DNA of 64,000 nucleotides from positions 4,352,724 through 4,416,723 of the forward strand of contig CM030938.1 of NCBI GenBank assembly GCA_018136815.1, written 5' to 3'. Shown here piece by piece: positions 30,935-41,222 of this stretch (positions are counted from its first letter, which is position 1; each line of letters opens with the position of its first letter). Below the pieces are notes generated by a model. That model worked only from the letters and a program-made list of their open reading frames with translations, did not search any database and was not told the origin of the DNA. A program made the position numbers and the translations under genes. The DNA comes from Isochrysis galbana (lineage: Eukaryota > Haptophyta > Isochrysidales > Isochrysidaceae).

Positions 30935-31391
30935 GCCTGTCCCTATTCCAGACGAGATCGCCGACAGATCGCCTTCTGATCGTCGTCCGTCGTCGTCTGG
31001 CCAGAGTGTTTGGGTTTGATTTCAGTCGAGTTATGTGAGAAAGTCGTGGGGCGAGAGTCGGGGTGTTTTCCTGGGTGTCTTTGTCCGTCGTCCTGTCGTC
31101 AGTCGTCATCCGTCGTCGCTCTCGCTCTCGTCGCTCTCGCTCTCGTAACACTCAGACCCTACAGCCTCGCCTCGCCTCGCCAGCCCCTGCCATCACAGCC
31201 CTCCTCTCACTCACCCTCGCCTTTCGCCGCTCGTTCGATGTCGCTTTCGCCGCCGTCCTCGCCCTCGCTCAAGCCCGCCTGCCCGCCTTCCTCTGCTGAC
31301 GGGCTTCAGCCCGTCAGCACCTCCGAAGTCGTCTCCCTCGCCGCGCCCGCGCCTGCCGCCGGCTTTGCCCCTTCCTCATTGCCCTCAGGCC

Positions 31392-31736
31392 CTATGGGCC
31401 ATTCCAATTCGTCAGGTGGATGGCACCGCTGTGTTCGAGGGGTCTTGCGGAGGCTCGGAGGGAGCCGCCGGATCCGACGAAGTGGACCCCTTGTGGGCCA
31501 AAGGAAGTCCCCGCTGCTCCCATGGACAGAGGGGGAGCGGGATTGTGAGAGGGCGCGGTCGTAGGCGCCAAGGCAGAATTTGTGCTTGTCGAACACGCGA
31601 TGACTACAGGCTCATAGGCAGAGGGCCGTTCGATCGAGCCGGCAGCTGACGCGGCCGTAGAAGGTTCGTTGATTGCTGCTTGCGGGAAGATGTCTGAAAG
31701 GTCATAGTAGGAGTCGGGTCTGAAAGTGTCTGCCAT
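31392..31736 (-). CDS. Possible retroelement leader/Gag start (uncertain)
   Basis: A 114-codon frame beginning MADTFRPDSYYDLSDIFPQ. It spans a TTTGTGCTTGTC block (31580-31591) that is also present at the internal border of the large element's 5' LTR (22920-22930), which suggests a retroelement leader. The region 31740-32060 upstream has no repeats I can pair. The plus-strand frame starting near 31238 (MSLSPPSSPSLK) is an alternative. Neither is a recognised family. Confidence 0.25.
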   Translation of the reverse strand: MADTFRPDSYYDLSDIFPQAAINEPSTAASAAGSIERPSAYEPVVIACSTSTNSALAPTTAPSHNPAPPLSMGAAGTSFGPQGVHFVGSGGSLRASARPLEHSGAIHLTNWNGP

Positions 31737-31989
31737 CGAGCGCTACAAGCGACGAGGTAGAATGAGGGTCGGAGGAGGGCGACGCGTGGCGTCGGAGAGT
31801 AGAGACGAGGCTAGCTAGCGAGCTAGTGGCAGAGAGAGAGAGTGAGAATGAGAGCTTCTTAGGTCCGAGGTAGACACGGAAGACTACAACGCAAGGTGCC
31901 CAAAAAGCTAAGGACACAGATCCACACACACTAAACCAAACGGGGCGAAAACTAACCACACCTGGACGGACGGCCAAGCGTCGGCACCA

Positions 31990-33385
31990 AGGCAATTCAG
32001 CAACGCGCAGACATGCGACAGAGGGGTCGGCACAACGAGGACAGACCTCGCTGGGGAGCTATGACCGATACACGGAGAGAAGACAAAAGACAGTCATGGA
32101 ACATTTGATGACATCGAGAGAAAGTAAGAGAAGAGGCGGAATACCAATCGACGAGACCTTGAGCCTTGAGGCTGAAAATAACCCACAGGTTATAAGTAAA
32201 AGCCTGTCATCGTATGGAATACGACATCCTTGCTCTGCCCCCCCCCCCCCCCGCCCCCGGCTATCACGGCGATTGGTTCCAACAAGTCGTCCCAGTCGGT
32301 AGAAGTGCGGCGGCACACTACACACTACTATTCTACTCGCCGGCGGCAGCGATCAGCGATCCCTTCGCGCAGCGCTCTCTCCCTCCCATCGTTAGAAAGT
32401 AAAAAGTAGATCTCCTCTCTCGCTCTTACAGGGTCAAATCATCTCTCTCTCTCTCTCTCTCTCTCTCCTCCAGGAGCGCCCCTCTCTCTCTTCTCTCCAC
32501 GAGACGGCGGAGAGAGAGTAGGAGTAGTTGGCTTAGAAGTGCTGCTCTCTCTCTCTCTCTCTCTCTGTGGTGGGGGAGGGGGGGGGGGGAGGCGCCGCCG
32601 GGGAAGAGACCCTCTCCCTCTCTCCCTCTCTCTCCCTCTCTCTCTCCCTCTCTCCCCCTTTTTCTCTCTCTCTCTCCCTCTCTCGGGAGGAGGGAGAGAG
32701 AGGGGATGGGCTGCGGCCGTTTCAGAGCCGCGGCGATGTCGCGCGGCGACCGCTTTCTTCCCAGCGTCGAACCCTCTTTCACCTTAATAAATCACCTCGA
32801 TTACGTTAGAGTTTCCCAGGGGCGTCGGGGGAGACCTTCCCTGCGCGCCGCCCGTTTCTCTTCCTCCCGCGCCCCTCTCTCTCCCAGGAGAGAGACGAAG
32901 CCGGCGGGCTTTCCCTCGCGCCGCCGCACACACGGGAGGACCCCATGGATTCTTTATAAAGAGCCCTCTGACATATATATTTCTCCGGACGACAACCGCG
33001 ATCGCTGCGGGTCTCCCTTTACTCTCTGATCACGCGGTTCTCTTCAGTGGAGAGAGGGGCTGCGGCCGGCCGTTGGCGCCACCAGAACGCCTCCGGATCG
33101 CCTCGGAACACCCCCGATTCACAGAATAAAACCTTCCATGTACGCCAATATTGTGCGATAGCAATAGATAAGAAGATTTCTCCGACAACCCCACTCACAA
33201 CTATTAAGAACTCGCCACGATTTTATTTCTTCTTCGGAGTTCCCCGTCGCCCATCATCTTCTCCCTCTCCTCTCCCTCATCTTTCGCCGCGCCCCCGCGC
33301 TCCCAAATCACCACACCCGATAAAAGCAGAATCCAATGCATGAGAGGACAAGATTTAGAGGGAGAGACAACGAGAGCCCGAGAGA
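31990..33385. other. Intergenic with short CT/GA runs and an uncertain frame
   Basis: Contains a C run at 32239-32253, CT runs at 32438-32468 and 32545-32566, and a CT-rich stretch 32612-32685. A plus-strand frame at 32706-33029 starts MGCGRFRAAAMSRGDRFL directly after a GA run, mirroring the layout before the phosphatase gene, but has no recognised domain. AATAAA-like signals occur near 33124. Confidence 0.4.
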
Positions 33386-33391
33386 GAGCCC

Positions 33392-33437
<46 letters not shown>
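33386..33437 (+). repeat. (GA)n tract before the phosphatase gene
   Basis: A GA microsatellite on the coding strand ends about 17 bases before the ATG of the phosphatase. It would lie in the 5' UTR. Confidence 0.9.
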
Positions 33438-33439
<2 letters not shown>

Positions 33440-33453
33440 CCCCCCCTCTCGCG

Positions 33454-35011
33454 ATGGGCTGCACCGCCTCCCGCGAGATGGACGAGTCTCCAACTCCTGT
33501 GCGTGTGGCTCCTCCTTCCGAATCCTCCTTGAATGACGACGACCACCCCTTCCCACACCGTCTCTCCGTCTCCTACTCGGCCAAAGAGCTCGGCTCCCCC
33601 AGAGCCTCGAGCGCTGCCGCGGTGGCTGCCGCGGCTCACGAGAGGATTGGAGCTCTTGCAGGCACCCTCGGCTCTCACACGCGGCACGGGGTGGTGCCCG
33701 GGCCTTCAGGAACCGCCTATGCAAAGATCAACCAGGACCGTGGAGCCCTCTTCTGGCCGTTTAACGATTCGCACAATGAGGCGCTCCTGTGTGTCTTTGA
33801 CGGCCACGGCGCCGCGGGAGAGAAGGTGGCGGAGCTGTGCATCAAGAAGATCCCGCAGCTGCTGCAGGAGCGGGGCGGCGAGCTGCGCTCGGACCCTCCC
33901 GCTGTGCTCACGCGCACCGTGCTCGACACAGAGGACGACGTGAGTGGCGCGCCGATCCCGCGCCGATCCCGCGCCCACCCTCGGGCCATGCCGCCTCACG
34001 CCTCGCGCCGCGCCCTCCGCGCAGGTTCTCACGCGCAACGGCGGCCGCTTCGCACGCGCGTGTGGCTGCACCTCCATCATCGTCTACCTCAAGGGCAACA
34101 ACCTATGGTCAGCGTGCTCGGGCGACTCGCGCGCGGTGATGGGCTCCACCAAGCGCGGCAAGATTGTCGCCAAGGACCTGTCCGAGGACTGCAAGCCGGA
34201 CAACCCAGTCGAGACGGCCCGCATCGTGGCGGCGGGCGGCACGGTCTCGGCCGCGACGGGCGCGCGCCCGTCGCGCGTGTGGGCCAACGGAAAGATCGGC
34301 CTCGCCATGTCGCGCTCGATCGGCGATGGCGAGTGCAAAAAGTACGGCGTGATTGCGGACCCCGACATCAAGCAGTTTGAGCTCAGCCCGCCCCCGCCGA
34401 CCTCGCCGCACTCCGACGGCGACCGCTTCATCATCGTCGCATCCGACGGAGTCTGGGAGTTCATCACCTCCCAGGAGGCCTGCGAAATCGTCGCGAGCAT
34501 CCCCACCTCCGCGAGCAAAGCGTCGGCTGCGCTCGTGCAGGAGGCCGCACAACGTTGGAAGGACATCGAGGGCAACTACCGCGACGATATCACCGCGATC
34601 GTAGCGTACCTGCCCTTCACGCGCGCAGACGAGCCGTCGAAAAACGACATGCCACCCGACCGCATTGCCAAGGCCACGTCCGGCTCGCTCGAGGCGGCGC
34701 TCGTCGACAACTCCATCTACATCAACATGGGCGAGAAGGGCATCTCGCCACTCACATCCGAGGACGCCTCGCCCCTCAAGATGGTGGCGCGCAAGCCGGC
34801 GACCGAGTACCAGCCGCTCCAGAAGGAAGAGTCAGCTGATGATCACCGAGACGGAGGGCCCGCGATGGGCCGCGCGGGCGACGCCGACGAAGACGAAGAC
34901 GACAAGGGCTCATTCGCCAACCGCCGCCTCTCAATCGCCACGCCTGTCGGCGAGTTTGCCCTATCTGAATCGTTTGACGAGGAAGACTGGGACGGCGACG
35001 GGGGCAACTGA
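33454..35011 (+). CDS. PP2C-family Ser/Thr phosphatase, two exons
   Basis: Exons 33454-33939 and 34025-35011 join in phase 0 across an 85-base intron (GTGAGT donor, GCGCAG acceptor), giving 490 residues. Metal-dependent PP2C motifs are complete: NQDRGALFW (about 90), VFDGHG (110), SGDSRAV (190), GLAMSRSIGD (247), IVASDGVWEF (290) and DDITAIV (345). The N-terminus MGCTAS fits N-myristoylation at Gly2 with palmitoylation at Cys3, so the enzyme is probably membrane-anchored. The C-terminal 130 residues are acidic and low-complexity, beyond the catalytic core. It should dephosphorylate Ser/Thr with Mg or Mn; the substrate is unknown. Confidence 0.92.
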
Positions 35012-35569
35012 ACTTTGCGGGTTCATCGGGGCGCGGTTAAACGGTAGGCGGTTGGAGTCGGACGGCCGCCGCCGCCGACGCGCGCGCGCGCCTATACAGC
35101 CCCTCGCAGAGGACGGAAGGCGGCATGAGCGAGGGGATGGGGAGGCGCCGCCACCGAGCCGCACACCGCGGGGCGCACGTTCTCCGGCCGCACCGCACCT
35201 CCCGTCTCCAGGACCGGTTAGAGCCTGCGGGTGTAGGGGGCGGGCGACTGCCTCACAGCCTCGCGACGGCGGCGCGCGGGCCGATGGTGCGTCGGAGCCA
35301 CGCACCTACGTTCGCACGTGTGGGCGGCACGCTTGACATTTTGCGCAAGTTGCGTTGTGGCCTCATCGGCACCCTTGCCGTCGGGGAGTCATAAGGACCC
35401 CGCTTGCGGCCGGCACCCACCGCGCTGGCCCCCCGGTCGCCACCGCCGCCCGCTGGTGCATCGACAGCCACCGCCAAGCGCGAATTGCGCCGCAGCAGCC
35501 CGTAACCTTTGATTGTGGAGATACGAGTCGACTAGTGCCGTGAGAGATAGGAGGGGAGGGGAGAGAGCC

Positions 35570-35917
35570 ATGTTGTCTGACACACTTCGAGAGCGAGAGA
35601 ATATGAGAGCAGTGACTGAGGATGTCACAAGATCTGGTTTGCTCTTGCGCGAGCTACAGAGGCGACGCGGGGACAGAGAAGCGTTGGAAACCGCAACTAT
35701 GCTCATCGCGCCCATGTGTGCAACTGCCGAGGCCGAGGTGCAACAACGGAACGCGAGCGCTAGCAGCCGAGCGGCGGGTGGAGGATCACTTCAACTTTGC
35801 GCCGTGGCCACTCGATCCGTCGCCAAATTGTGTGTTCGTGTATGTGCGCTGAAAGCACGCGTGCGCCAAGGCCCAAAGTGTGTGCGTCGGAATTTTTTCC
35901 CCGGTGGGTTTGGCTAG
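35570..35917 (+). CDS. Small hypothetical protein
   Basis: 115 codons starting MLSDTLRERENMRAVTEDV. The first 55 residues are helical and amphipathic, with a heptad-like pattern faintly like SNARE or tethering helices; the rest is Cys/Arg-rich and less convincing. The first half may be an exon with the true end elsewhere. No family recognised. It is 560 bases downstream of the phosphatase on the same strand. Confidence 0.25.
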   Translation: MLSDTLRERENMRAVTEDVTRSGLLLRELQRRRGDREALETATMLIAPMCATAEAEVQQRNASASSRAAGGGSLQLCAVATRSVAKLCVRVCALKARVRQGPKCVRRNFFPGGFG

Positions 35918-36111
35918 CTGTGGTCGAATCAATCGATGGTAGTCAAAGCGATAGTCGGCATGTAACAATAGCAAACCGCTAGCAATGGAAATAACAAAAA
36001 ATCCTTTCAAAATTTCCGCTACTTGCACGGCGCGACGAAGAGTGCTTGTGCTACTCCCTACAACAACTACCCGTCCTTATCAAAACTAAGTTTAGCTACT
36101 TAGTTCGCCCA

Positions 36112-36440
36112 TGGGGCATGGGGGGGGCACGAGCCCTCCTCTCTCTCCACTCCTCCCCTGCCATGGGGGAGGATCCACCCACTCTCCTGGCACGCCTGAT
36201 GGCTTGCCAGGAGCACACAGCCCTTCTGGCCAATTCCTCTCCCCACAGGCACGCCTGACTCGCCCGCCCTGGCCCGTCGTGGCCTGCCCATCTCTCTGAC
36301 CAGCCCCTCGCCTCCCCCTGGGCCCTGGGCCCCCCTGATCAGGACCCCCAGCCGGCTCCTGTCGACCTGCAGGGGCGCGGAGCGCCAGCGAGGGAGAGGC
36401 AGGAGGGGCCAGGGCCATGCCCCAGCCTCTACCTGCCCCC
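36112..36440. repeat. Dispersed repeat, inverted relative at 60490-60850
   Basis: Blocks such as GAGGGAGAGGCAGGAGGGGC and CTGATCAGG occur here and, reverse-complemented, at 60490-60850. Parts also resemble 59840-59990. It has no coding signature. Confidence 0.55.
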
Positions 36441-36498
36441 TGAGCTGTGCTTAGGCTCAGGTAGAAATATGCAGCATATTTGATTGCTGTCGCATTCG

Positions 36499-37023
36499 AA
36501 AAAAACTATTGTTATAGTTTTAGCGATGGAGCGCGCGCCGACCGCTCCCACCTCCCAGCCCCCCGCCGCCACGACGCCCCACCGAGGCCGCCCCAAGCCG
36601 CCGGAGCCGAAGCGCTCGCAGGCTGCCCCCCTGCCACTATCAGCGACGTCGACATGATCCTCCCGCCATCGCCTCCCCAACACCCCAGAAGCAAGGAACA
36701 AGCAGAGTCCTGTTCCCAGCAGAACAACAGAGCCAGCCTCTGGCCATGCCGCCTGCCTCTGCCGCCATGCCACCCCAACAAGGACTCCCCATGGTGGGTG
36801 GCAGCATTGCTGTCACCCCCATGGAGGCAACTCCTACCACCAGTGCACAGTGCACCCCACGTGGGCGGGCACTTCACACAACAATCAATCATGGGGGCGT
36901 TTTGGGCCTCCAACTCTTCAAAGAACAACACCAAGAAATCGTACGCCGAGGCAGCTGGACCTAAGGCACAGATGCCAACACAGACACAGCAAGCACACCT
37001 CAACCTACTCAACAGCCACCGCT
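36499..37023 (+). mobile_element. LINE-like 5' end with ORF1 start, copy 1
   Basis: Begins AAAACTATTGTTATAGTTTT and an ATG at 36526 opens MERAPTAPTSQPPAATTPHR, which is soon frameshifted. A later frame has KKSYAEAAGPKAQ, typical of non-LTR ORF1 proteins. The unit stops at 37023, where a second 5' end starts. Confidence 0.5.
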
Positions 37024-37400
37024 AAACTATTGTTCTAGTTTTAGCGATGGAGCGCGCGCCGACCGCTCCCCTCTCCCAGCCCCCCGCCGCCACGACGCCC
37101 CAACGGGCCCGCCCCAAGCCGCCGGAGCCGAAGCGCTCGCAGGCCTCAGCACCACCCGACAACGACGTCGAGATGGCCCCGCCATCCGCCATCCTCGCCT
37201 CCCAGGCAGCCACAGAAGCAGGGAGCAGGCAAAGTCCTGTTCCCTGCAGACCAGCACAGCCAGACCCAGGCACAGAACACCAACGCCGCCGGGCAGCCAC
37301 CCCCTCAAGGACTCCCCATGGGGTGTGGCAGCTCTGCTGCCACCCCCATGGCGGTAACTCCTACACTAGAACAACGAGGCGAGAGAAACCAAAGATAACC
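37024..37400 (+). mobile_element. LINE-like 5' end with ORF1 start, copy 2
   Basis: Repeats the 5' block (AACTATTGTTCTAGTTTTAG) and ORF1 start (ATG 37047, MERAPTAPLSQPPAATTPQR). The frame is open for 127 codons and then passes into unrelated sequence. A third copy is inverted at 44640-44932. Confidence 0.55.
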
Positions 37401-37429
37401 GAGAAACCCAACGTTGAAGGCGATGCTTA

Positions 37430-37600
37430 AAATAGAAGAAGAGAGCACCCGTGGGCCCTTTGAGCACAAATTCGGAAGCTTGACGCGGCAACCTATTTGT
37501 ACGCATCGTCCCACCCATTTCTCCCTTTTACAGGAATTCTGCTCGGGTGTTGCGGTGGGTGCAACCGCAGACGACACGCGTCTCATCTCCTGCAAACAAC
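37430..37600 (-). mobile_element. Chromovirus 3' UTR scrap
   Basis: GAGCACAAATTCGG, TTTCTCCCTTTTACAGGAAT and TCTGCTCGGG parallel 11935-12030 of the large element, between its pol end and 3' LTR. No LTR is attached. Bases 37601-37895 hold no gene. Confidence 0.6.
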
Positions 37601-37895
37601 GGCAATCAACGAAGAAAGAGAAACAATCTGCAACAACGACGAAAGAAGCGGAATGATTCCGAAGACACGCGAGATGCAGTGAGCTACAATCTCCGACAAC
37701 TCTATTATTAGAGTCAGAGAGCTAGGAGCGGAGCGAGGGCCGCAAGGGCGCGGGGGGCGGTACGGCGCACCCTTTTCGACGCACGAGGACGCGAAAGCCA
37801 ACCGACTGTATTGTGCTTGAAATCGAATGAAGTGAATAAGCACTTACATTCGAAAGTGTACGTCGAAAACCTTGGGTTCGACTCGTGCAGACTCC

Positions 37896-38123
37896 TCAGG
37901 GAGTTGTTTGTCGCTCCCCCCCGGGTTGATTGACCCCAACCGGCGGCGGTGGACTGATGCTGTCCAATGCTTCCGCCATAACCTGCATGGCAGATTTAGA
38001 ATTGGCATATGGCCGAAAGAGAGGTGTGATGAATTCTTTAAAGTTCTCGTCCATCTTTCCTATGATCCATTGCAATCGATCGAGTACTACTACATCATCA
38101 GGCGACATTCCATTTATAGGCAT
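37896..38123 (-). CDS. Leader-repeat gene start, intact N-terminus
   Basis: Opens MPINGMSPDDVVVLDRLQWI, continuing to FKEFITPLFRPYANSKSAMQ, the unshifted version of the start found at 2990. After about 50 residues it diverges into Pro-rich sequence and ends at 37896. It sits at the 5' side of the leader repeat copy 2. Probably a truncated member of the same small gene family; function unknown. Confidence 0.45.
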   Translation of the reverse strand: MPINGMSPDDVVVLDRLQWIIGKMDENFKEFITPLFRPYANSKSAMQVMAEALDSISPPPPVGVNQPGGERQTTP

Positions 38124-38243
38124 GGTTGAGCACTGTGACTGTGAGGTGGGTGCCTTTGCTCAAATACTAGAAGATTTTTTTTTGTGCCGGCGCATCTATT
38201 TGGAAACGAGGGGTACCAAATGAAGGCAAACGACCTTATGGGC
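37945..38243 (-). repeat. Dispersed promoter/leader repeat, copy 2
   Basis: Reverse complement of the unit at 2886-3165, including the GTACCCCTCGTTTCCAAATA block, AGTATTTGAG, the CACAGTGCTCAACCATG leader end, and 35 codons. Confidence 0.8.
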
Positions 38244-39900
38244 CAAGTGAGTAGCATAAAGTTAGTTAAGTGGAGGGAGGGTAAGAGCGGGGCAAGTGAC
38301 TTGGCAAGTGCGATATCGGTCGAATTTCTCCCGCGCCAGTATTGGGTAGTAGAATAGCAGCGCTAGCCGACCTTTTCAAGAAGTTTTTTTAGGCACGCAA
38401 TACTAAGTAGTTGCAAGCTCTACGCAATTGTAGCTGCTAAGCTACGCTCACACATAGCGCTCACAGCTCATAGGGGTGAGTCGCAGCAATAATGGTCAAG
38501 CTTCGCTTTCCAGCTTGCAAGATTGCGTGGCACAAAGCGCACACCTTGATGTACACCACTTCTTCCACGATGCCTACCATAACTACCAGACACTTTGCTA
38601 CGAATGGCCTCAAGCCCAATACTCAAGGCTGCTCCGTCCGTTGCCTCACTTCCCTCGGGCCCTTGTGGTTCATGCCTCGACCGGCCGCACACCATTGCAC
38701 CGGGTGATCGTCGCAAGTGTTCGCGCTTACATCGGCAAGCGTAGCCACAAGGGCTACCGCCGCAAGAGTTCTCGCATCCCTGATCGGCATTCGCATTCGC
38801 ACTCGCCCACGTCCTTCTTCAGAATGTCGCACATCCACACCCTACGCCAATGATTACTTGGCAAGTGAATGTAGGAGGCCGGGGTAAAGCCCGAGCGTTG
38901 GTATACATTGCATCACGCGTGTCTAGACATGTTACGTGACTCATTCCAGGCCCACCATTGACTGGGGCGGCGGCGGAGCCGCAAGAAGCGGTGCGGAACC
39001 ACGCCGCTCGCGGCGTGAAACAGCCGGCCCCATCTAAAAGGCAATTACACATGGCGACTATCACAAAGCTGCAGAAGCGTATCAGCTTCTCGCAGCAGGC
39101 GTGCCACCTATGGCCACCGAGACTGACTGCGCTGCACCGGGTGCGGTGGCAGCCATTGCGGCCGCGGCGGTGAGCATGCCGGGTGCATCCTGCACGGCCT
39201 ACGTGCAACAGCGGTGGGAGTGGACGCAAGGCTTGAGCCAATTGGCAACGCTGAGAGCATGCAAAGGCGGGTCGCGGCGCACACGGGAACATAAATGCCT
39301 AACCATATGTCCCAAACTGCTCGCCCTGGCAACCTGTCACAATTGGGCCTGAGAACCATCTATGACCGCCATGGCGGTCCCCCGAGAAAGTGGCCGCGAG
39401 GCTCAGCTGAGCGGGGTTGGCGCCACCCGCGTGTGCGCGCGGGAAAGTAAAAAAAAGTCGGCGGGTTCGCATACCTCCATGGCGAAGGAGGTGAATGGGT
39501 TAGTGGCAGACGACGTGGCGGCCGAGTCGCAGCCACGCAGCCGCGACTGTGGCTCAGCTTGCGTGTGTGGCGCCGGCTCGCCGTAGATGCAAGCCGCCAC
39601 TAGCTGGATCACCTGAGCAGAAACCGAAGGGCTCACGCAAATGTCAGCTGCCTAGCGCAGTTGGCGTGCGGTAGTACGCCTCCAGGGTCAGCACCTCCGA
39701 ATGGCACATGCATAGGTCAGACGCGAGGAGCCAGTGGCTCATACACCACTTGAAAGCCGGGTGCGCTGCGACAGCCGCGACGCCTACCCTCGAGGCGACT
39801 CCCAGACACTCTCTTCTAGCCCTCCCTAGCCCTTCCGTTTCTCCACCTCCCCAATCGCTGCGCTCCCACCTTCCTGCCCCCCCCCCCCCCGGGCGGCCTC
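38244..39900. other. Intergenic, nothing supported
   Basis: No conserved motif, intron signal or repeat stands out on either strand. Short frames here have ordinary composition for random GC-rich DNA. Confidence 0.5.
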
Positions 39901-40064
39901 AGGTGCGTGTGTCCGGGAATCCCTCAACTATAAAGCATCGACGGTGAGGACACTGACCTCGAACCCTGCCAAGCAGCGACCACAAGTATGAAAGTCCTCC
40001 AGACGCCACCCAGCACTCCCTCCTCTCCCCCTCGATCCGGTGGCCCCCAGGGCGCGCTCTTACC

Positions 40065-40190
40065 CCCACACCAGCAACTGCGAGGATACAGATCCTCGGG
40101 AAGTCGCCCTTCCGTCCCCCTCCCATGCGGGGCGCGCGCGCTCTTACCCCTACAACAGCAACCGCGAGGATGCAGATCCTCGAGATGGAC
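40065..40190 (-). repeat. Tandem copies of an exon end with 5' splice site
   Basis: On the minus strand the block GAGGATCTGCATCCTCGCGG, ending in GGGGTAAGAGCGCG, is followed about 80 bases later by a near copy (GAGGATCTGTATCCTCGCAG ... GGGGTAAGAGCGCG). Each copy contains a usable donor. Confidence 0.75.
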
Positions 40191-40543
40191 CATTGCGACG
40201 CAAAAAACGCCAGAACCCCCACAAAGACGTAGAATCCGGCCTTGCCGCGCGGTACGGAGAGCAAGTGAAAGTAGACATCCACCCGCTTGTGCACCGTTTT
40301 GAAGACGGGTAGAGCCTTGAGCTCTGCAACTAGGATGAGCAGCGCGAAGATAATGTTATAAACGGAGAGGACGATGCCGAGGGGATTGAAGATGTTGAGC
40401 AAGCCCGAGACGCCGCCGAGGAGGAGGAGCAACGCGGCTAAGACGGAGGCCAGATGCATCGAGCGTTCCGGGTACGCACGTACGTGAGAGACGCATGTGG
40501 CGCAGCGAGAGGAGAGAGAGGGGCCAGCAGAGCCCTCCGACAT
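40148..40543 (-). CDS. COPI-associated-family membrane protein, 5' exon
   Basis: 132 codons from ATG 40543 to a GTAAGA donor at 40147 (phase 0). Hydrophobic segments: HLASVLAALLLLLGGVSGLL, LGIVLSVYNIIFALLILVAE and GFYVFVGVLAFFASQWSI, with the YNIIFALLI...E pattern of the COPI-associated/TVP15-like family. Such proteins are small four-pass membrane proteins of the Golgi or related vesicles. A Met at about 40456 just before the first membrane segment is an alternative start. The missing last membrane segment should lie in a downstream exon, which I cannot place because the donor region is duplicated (see 40065-40190). Open reading continues in frame to 39899 but is repetitive. Confidence 0.55.
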
Positions 40544-40704
40544 GGCGCACCGCGACTCTCAAGCCAGCGCCCAGCGTGGGGTATTCAGATTAGTGTGGCG
40601 TGGTACTATTAGAAACGGGGAGGCGGGCTCGGGCGGAATCAGCGAACGCGCTGGGGAGCCGCCAGAAGGGGCTGGCGGCGGGCGCCGGAGCCGGGGGGAA
40701 AAAA

Positions 40705-40740
40705 AAAGGGAGGGGGGGGGGGGGGGGGGGAGGGGGGGGA
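40705..40740. repeat. Poly-G/A tract
   Basis: Runs of G up to 18 long next to an A run. Frames through it are artefacts. Confidence 0.9.
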
Positions 40741-40940
40741 GGGGCAAATACAAATCGCAGAGCGGCAGAGCGGTCCTTTCTACATTCTAGGGCCTCAGCG
40801 CCTCACTCAGCTAGCTGACCCTCGGTGCCCTCGTGCCCTCTCCTCTTGGCGCTCGGCGACGAGCGACTTGGAGGGCACCAAAAAACAAACGTCTGAAGAT
40901 TAGGCGGCTTGCTTCCATTTGGTCTCCCTTCCCTACTTGG

Positions 40941-41128
40941 GATATACCGGATACAGGATACCGCATCTGGGGAACGGGTCAGATACAGCCGTATCTACCG
41001 TATCTGGGGCGCCGACTGGCGCCCGTGCCCCCTACCTATCCCTTATGTACTGTATCTAGAAGGAAGCCGAGATACAGCCGTATCTACTGTATCTCGGGGA
41101 CTCATGGGCCGTATCTCCCATGTACCAT
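40941..41128. repeat. Cluster of GATAC/GTATC inverted repeats
   Basis: Two copies of AGATACAGCCGTATCTAC followed by YGTATCTSGGG (40981 and 41071), plus GATACAGGATACCG and CCGTATCTCCCATGTACCAT nearby. The arms pair to form short hairpins. Confidence 0.7.
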
Positions 41129-41137
41129 GTAGAAGTA

Positions 41138-41222
41138 GAAGTCGCGTTCCGTCAAAAGAGGGCCAGGATATTTGTTTTCTTTTTGGTTATTATTATTACA
41201 ATAACAAAGCTAACGTTATGTA
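41138..41222 (+). repeat. Dispersed repeat GTCGCGTTCCGTCAAAAGAG
   Basis: The block GTCGCGTTCCGTCAAAAGAG plus GGCCAGG and an AT-rich tail recurs at 42040-42095 (plus) and 53750-53828 (minus). It may be a short DNA transposon or the end of a larger element. Bases 41223-42039 contain no gene. Confidence 0.65.

Noticed and set aside
32706-33029. MGCGRF frame as a second acylated protein
   Set aside because: No domain, and the flanks are simple repeats; the resemblance to the PP2C start is only the MGC triplet after a GA tract.
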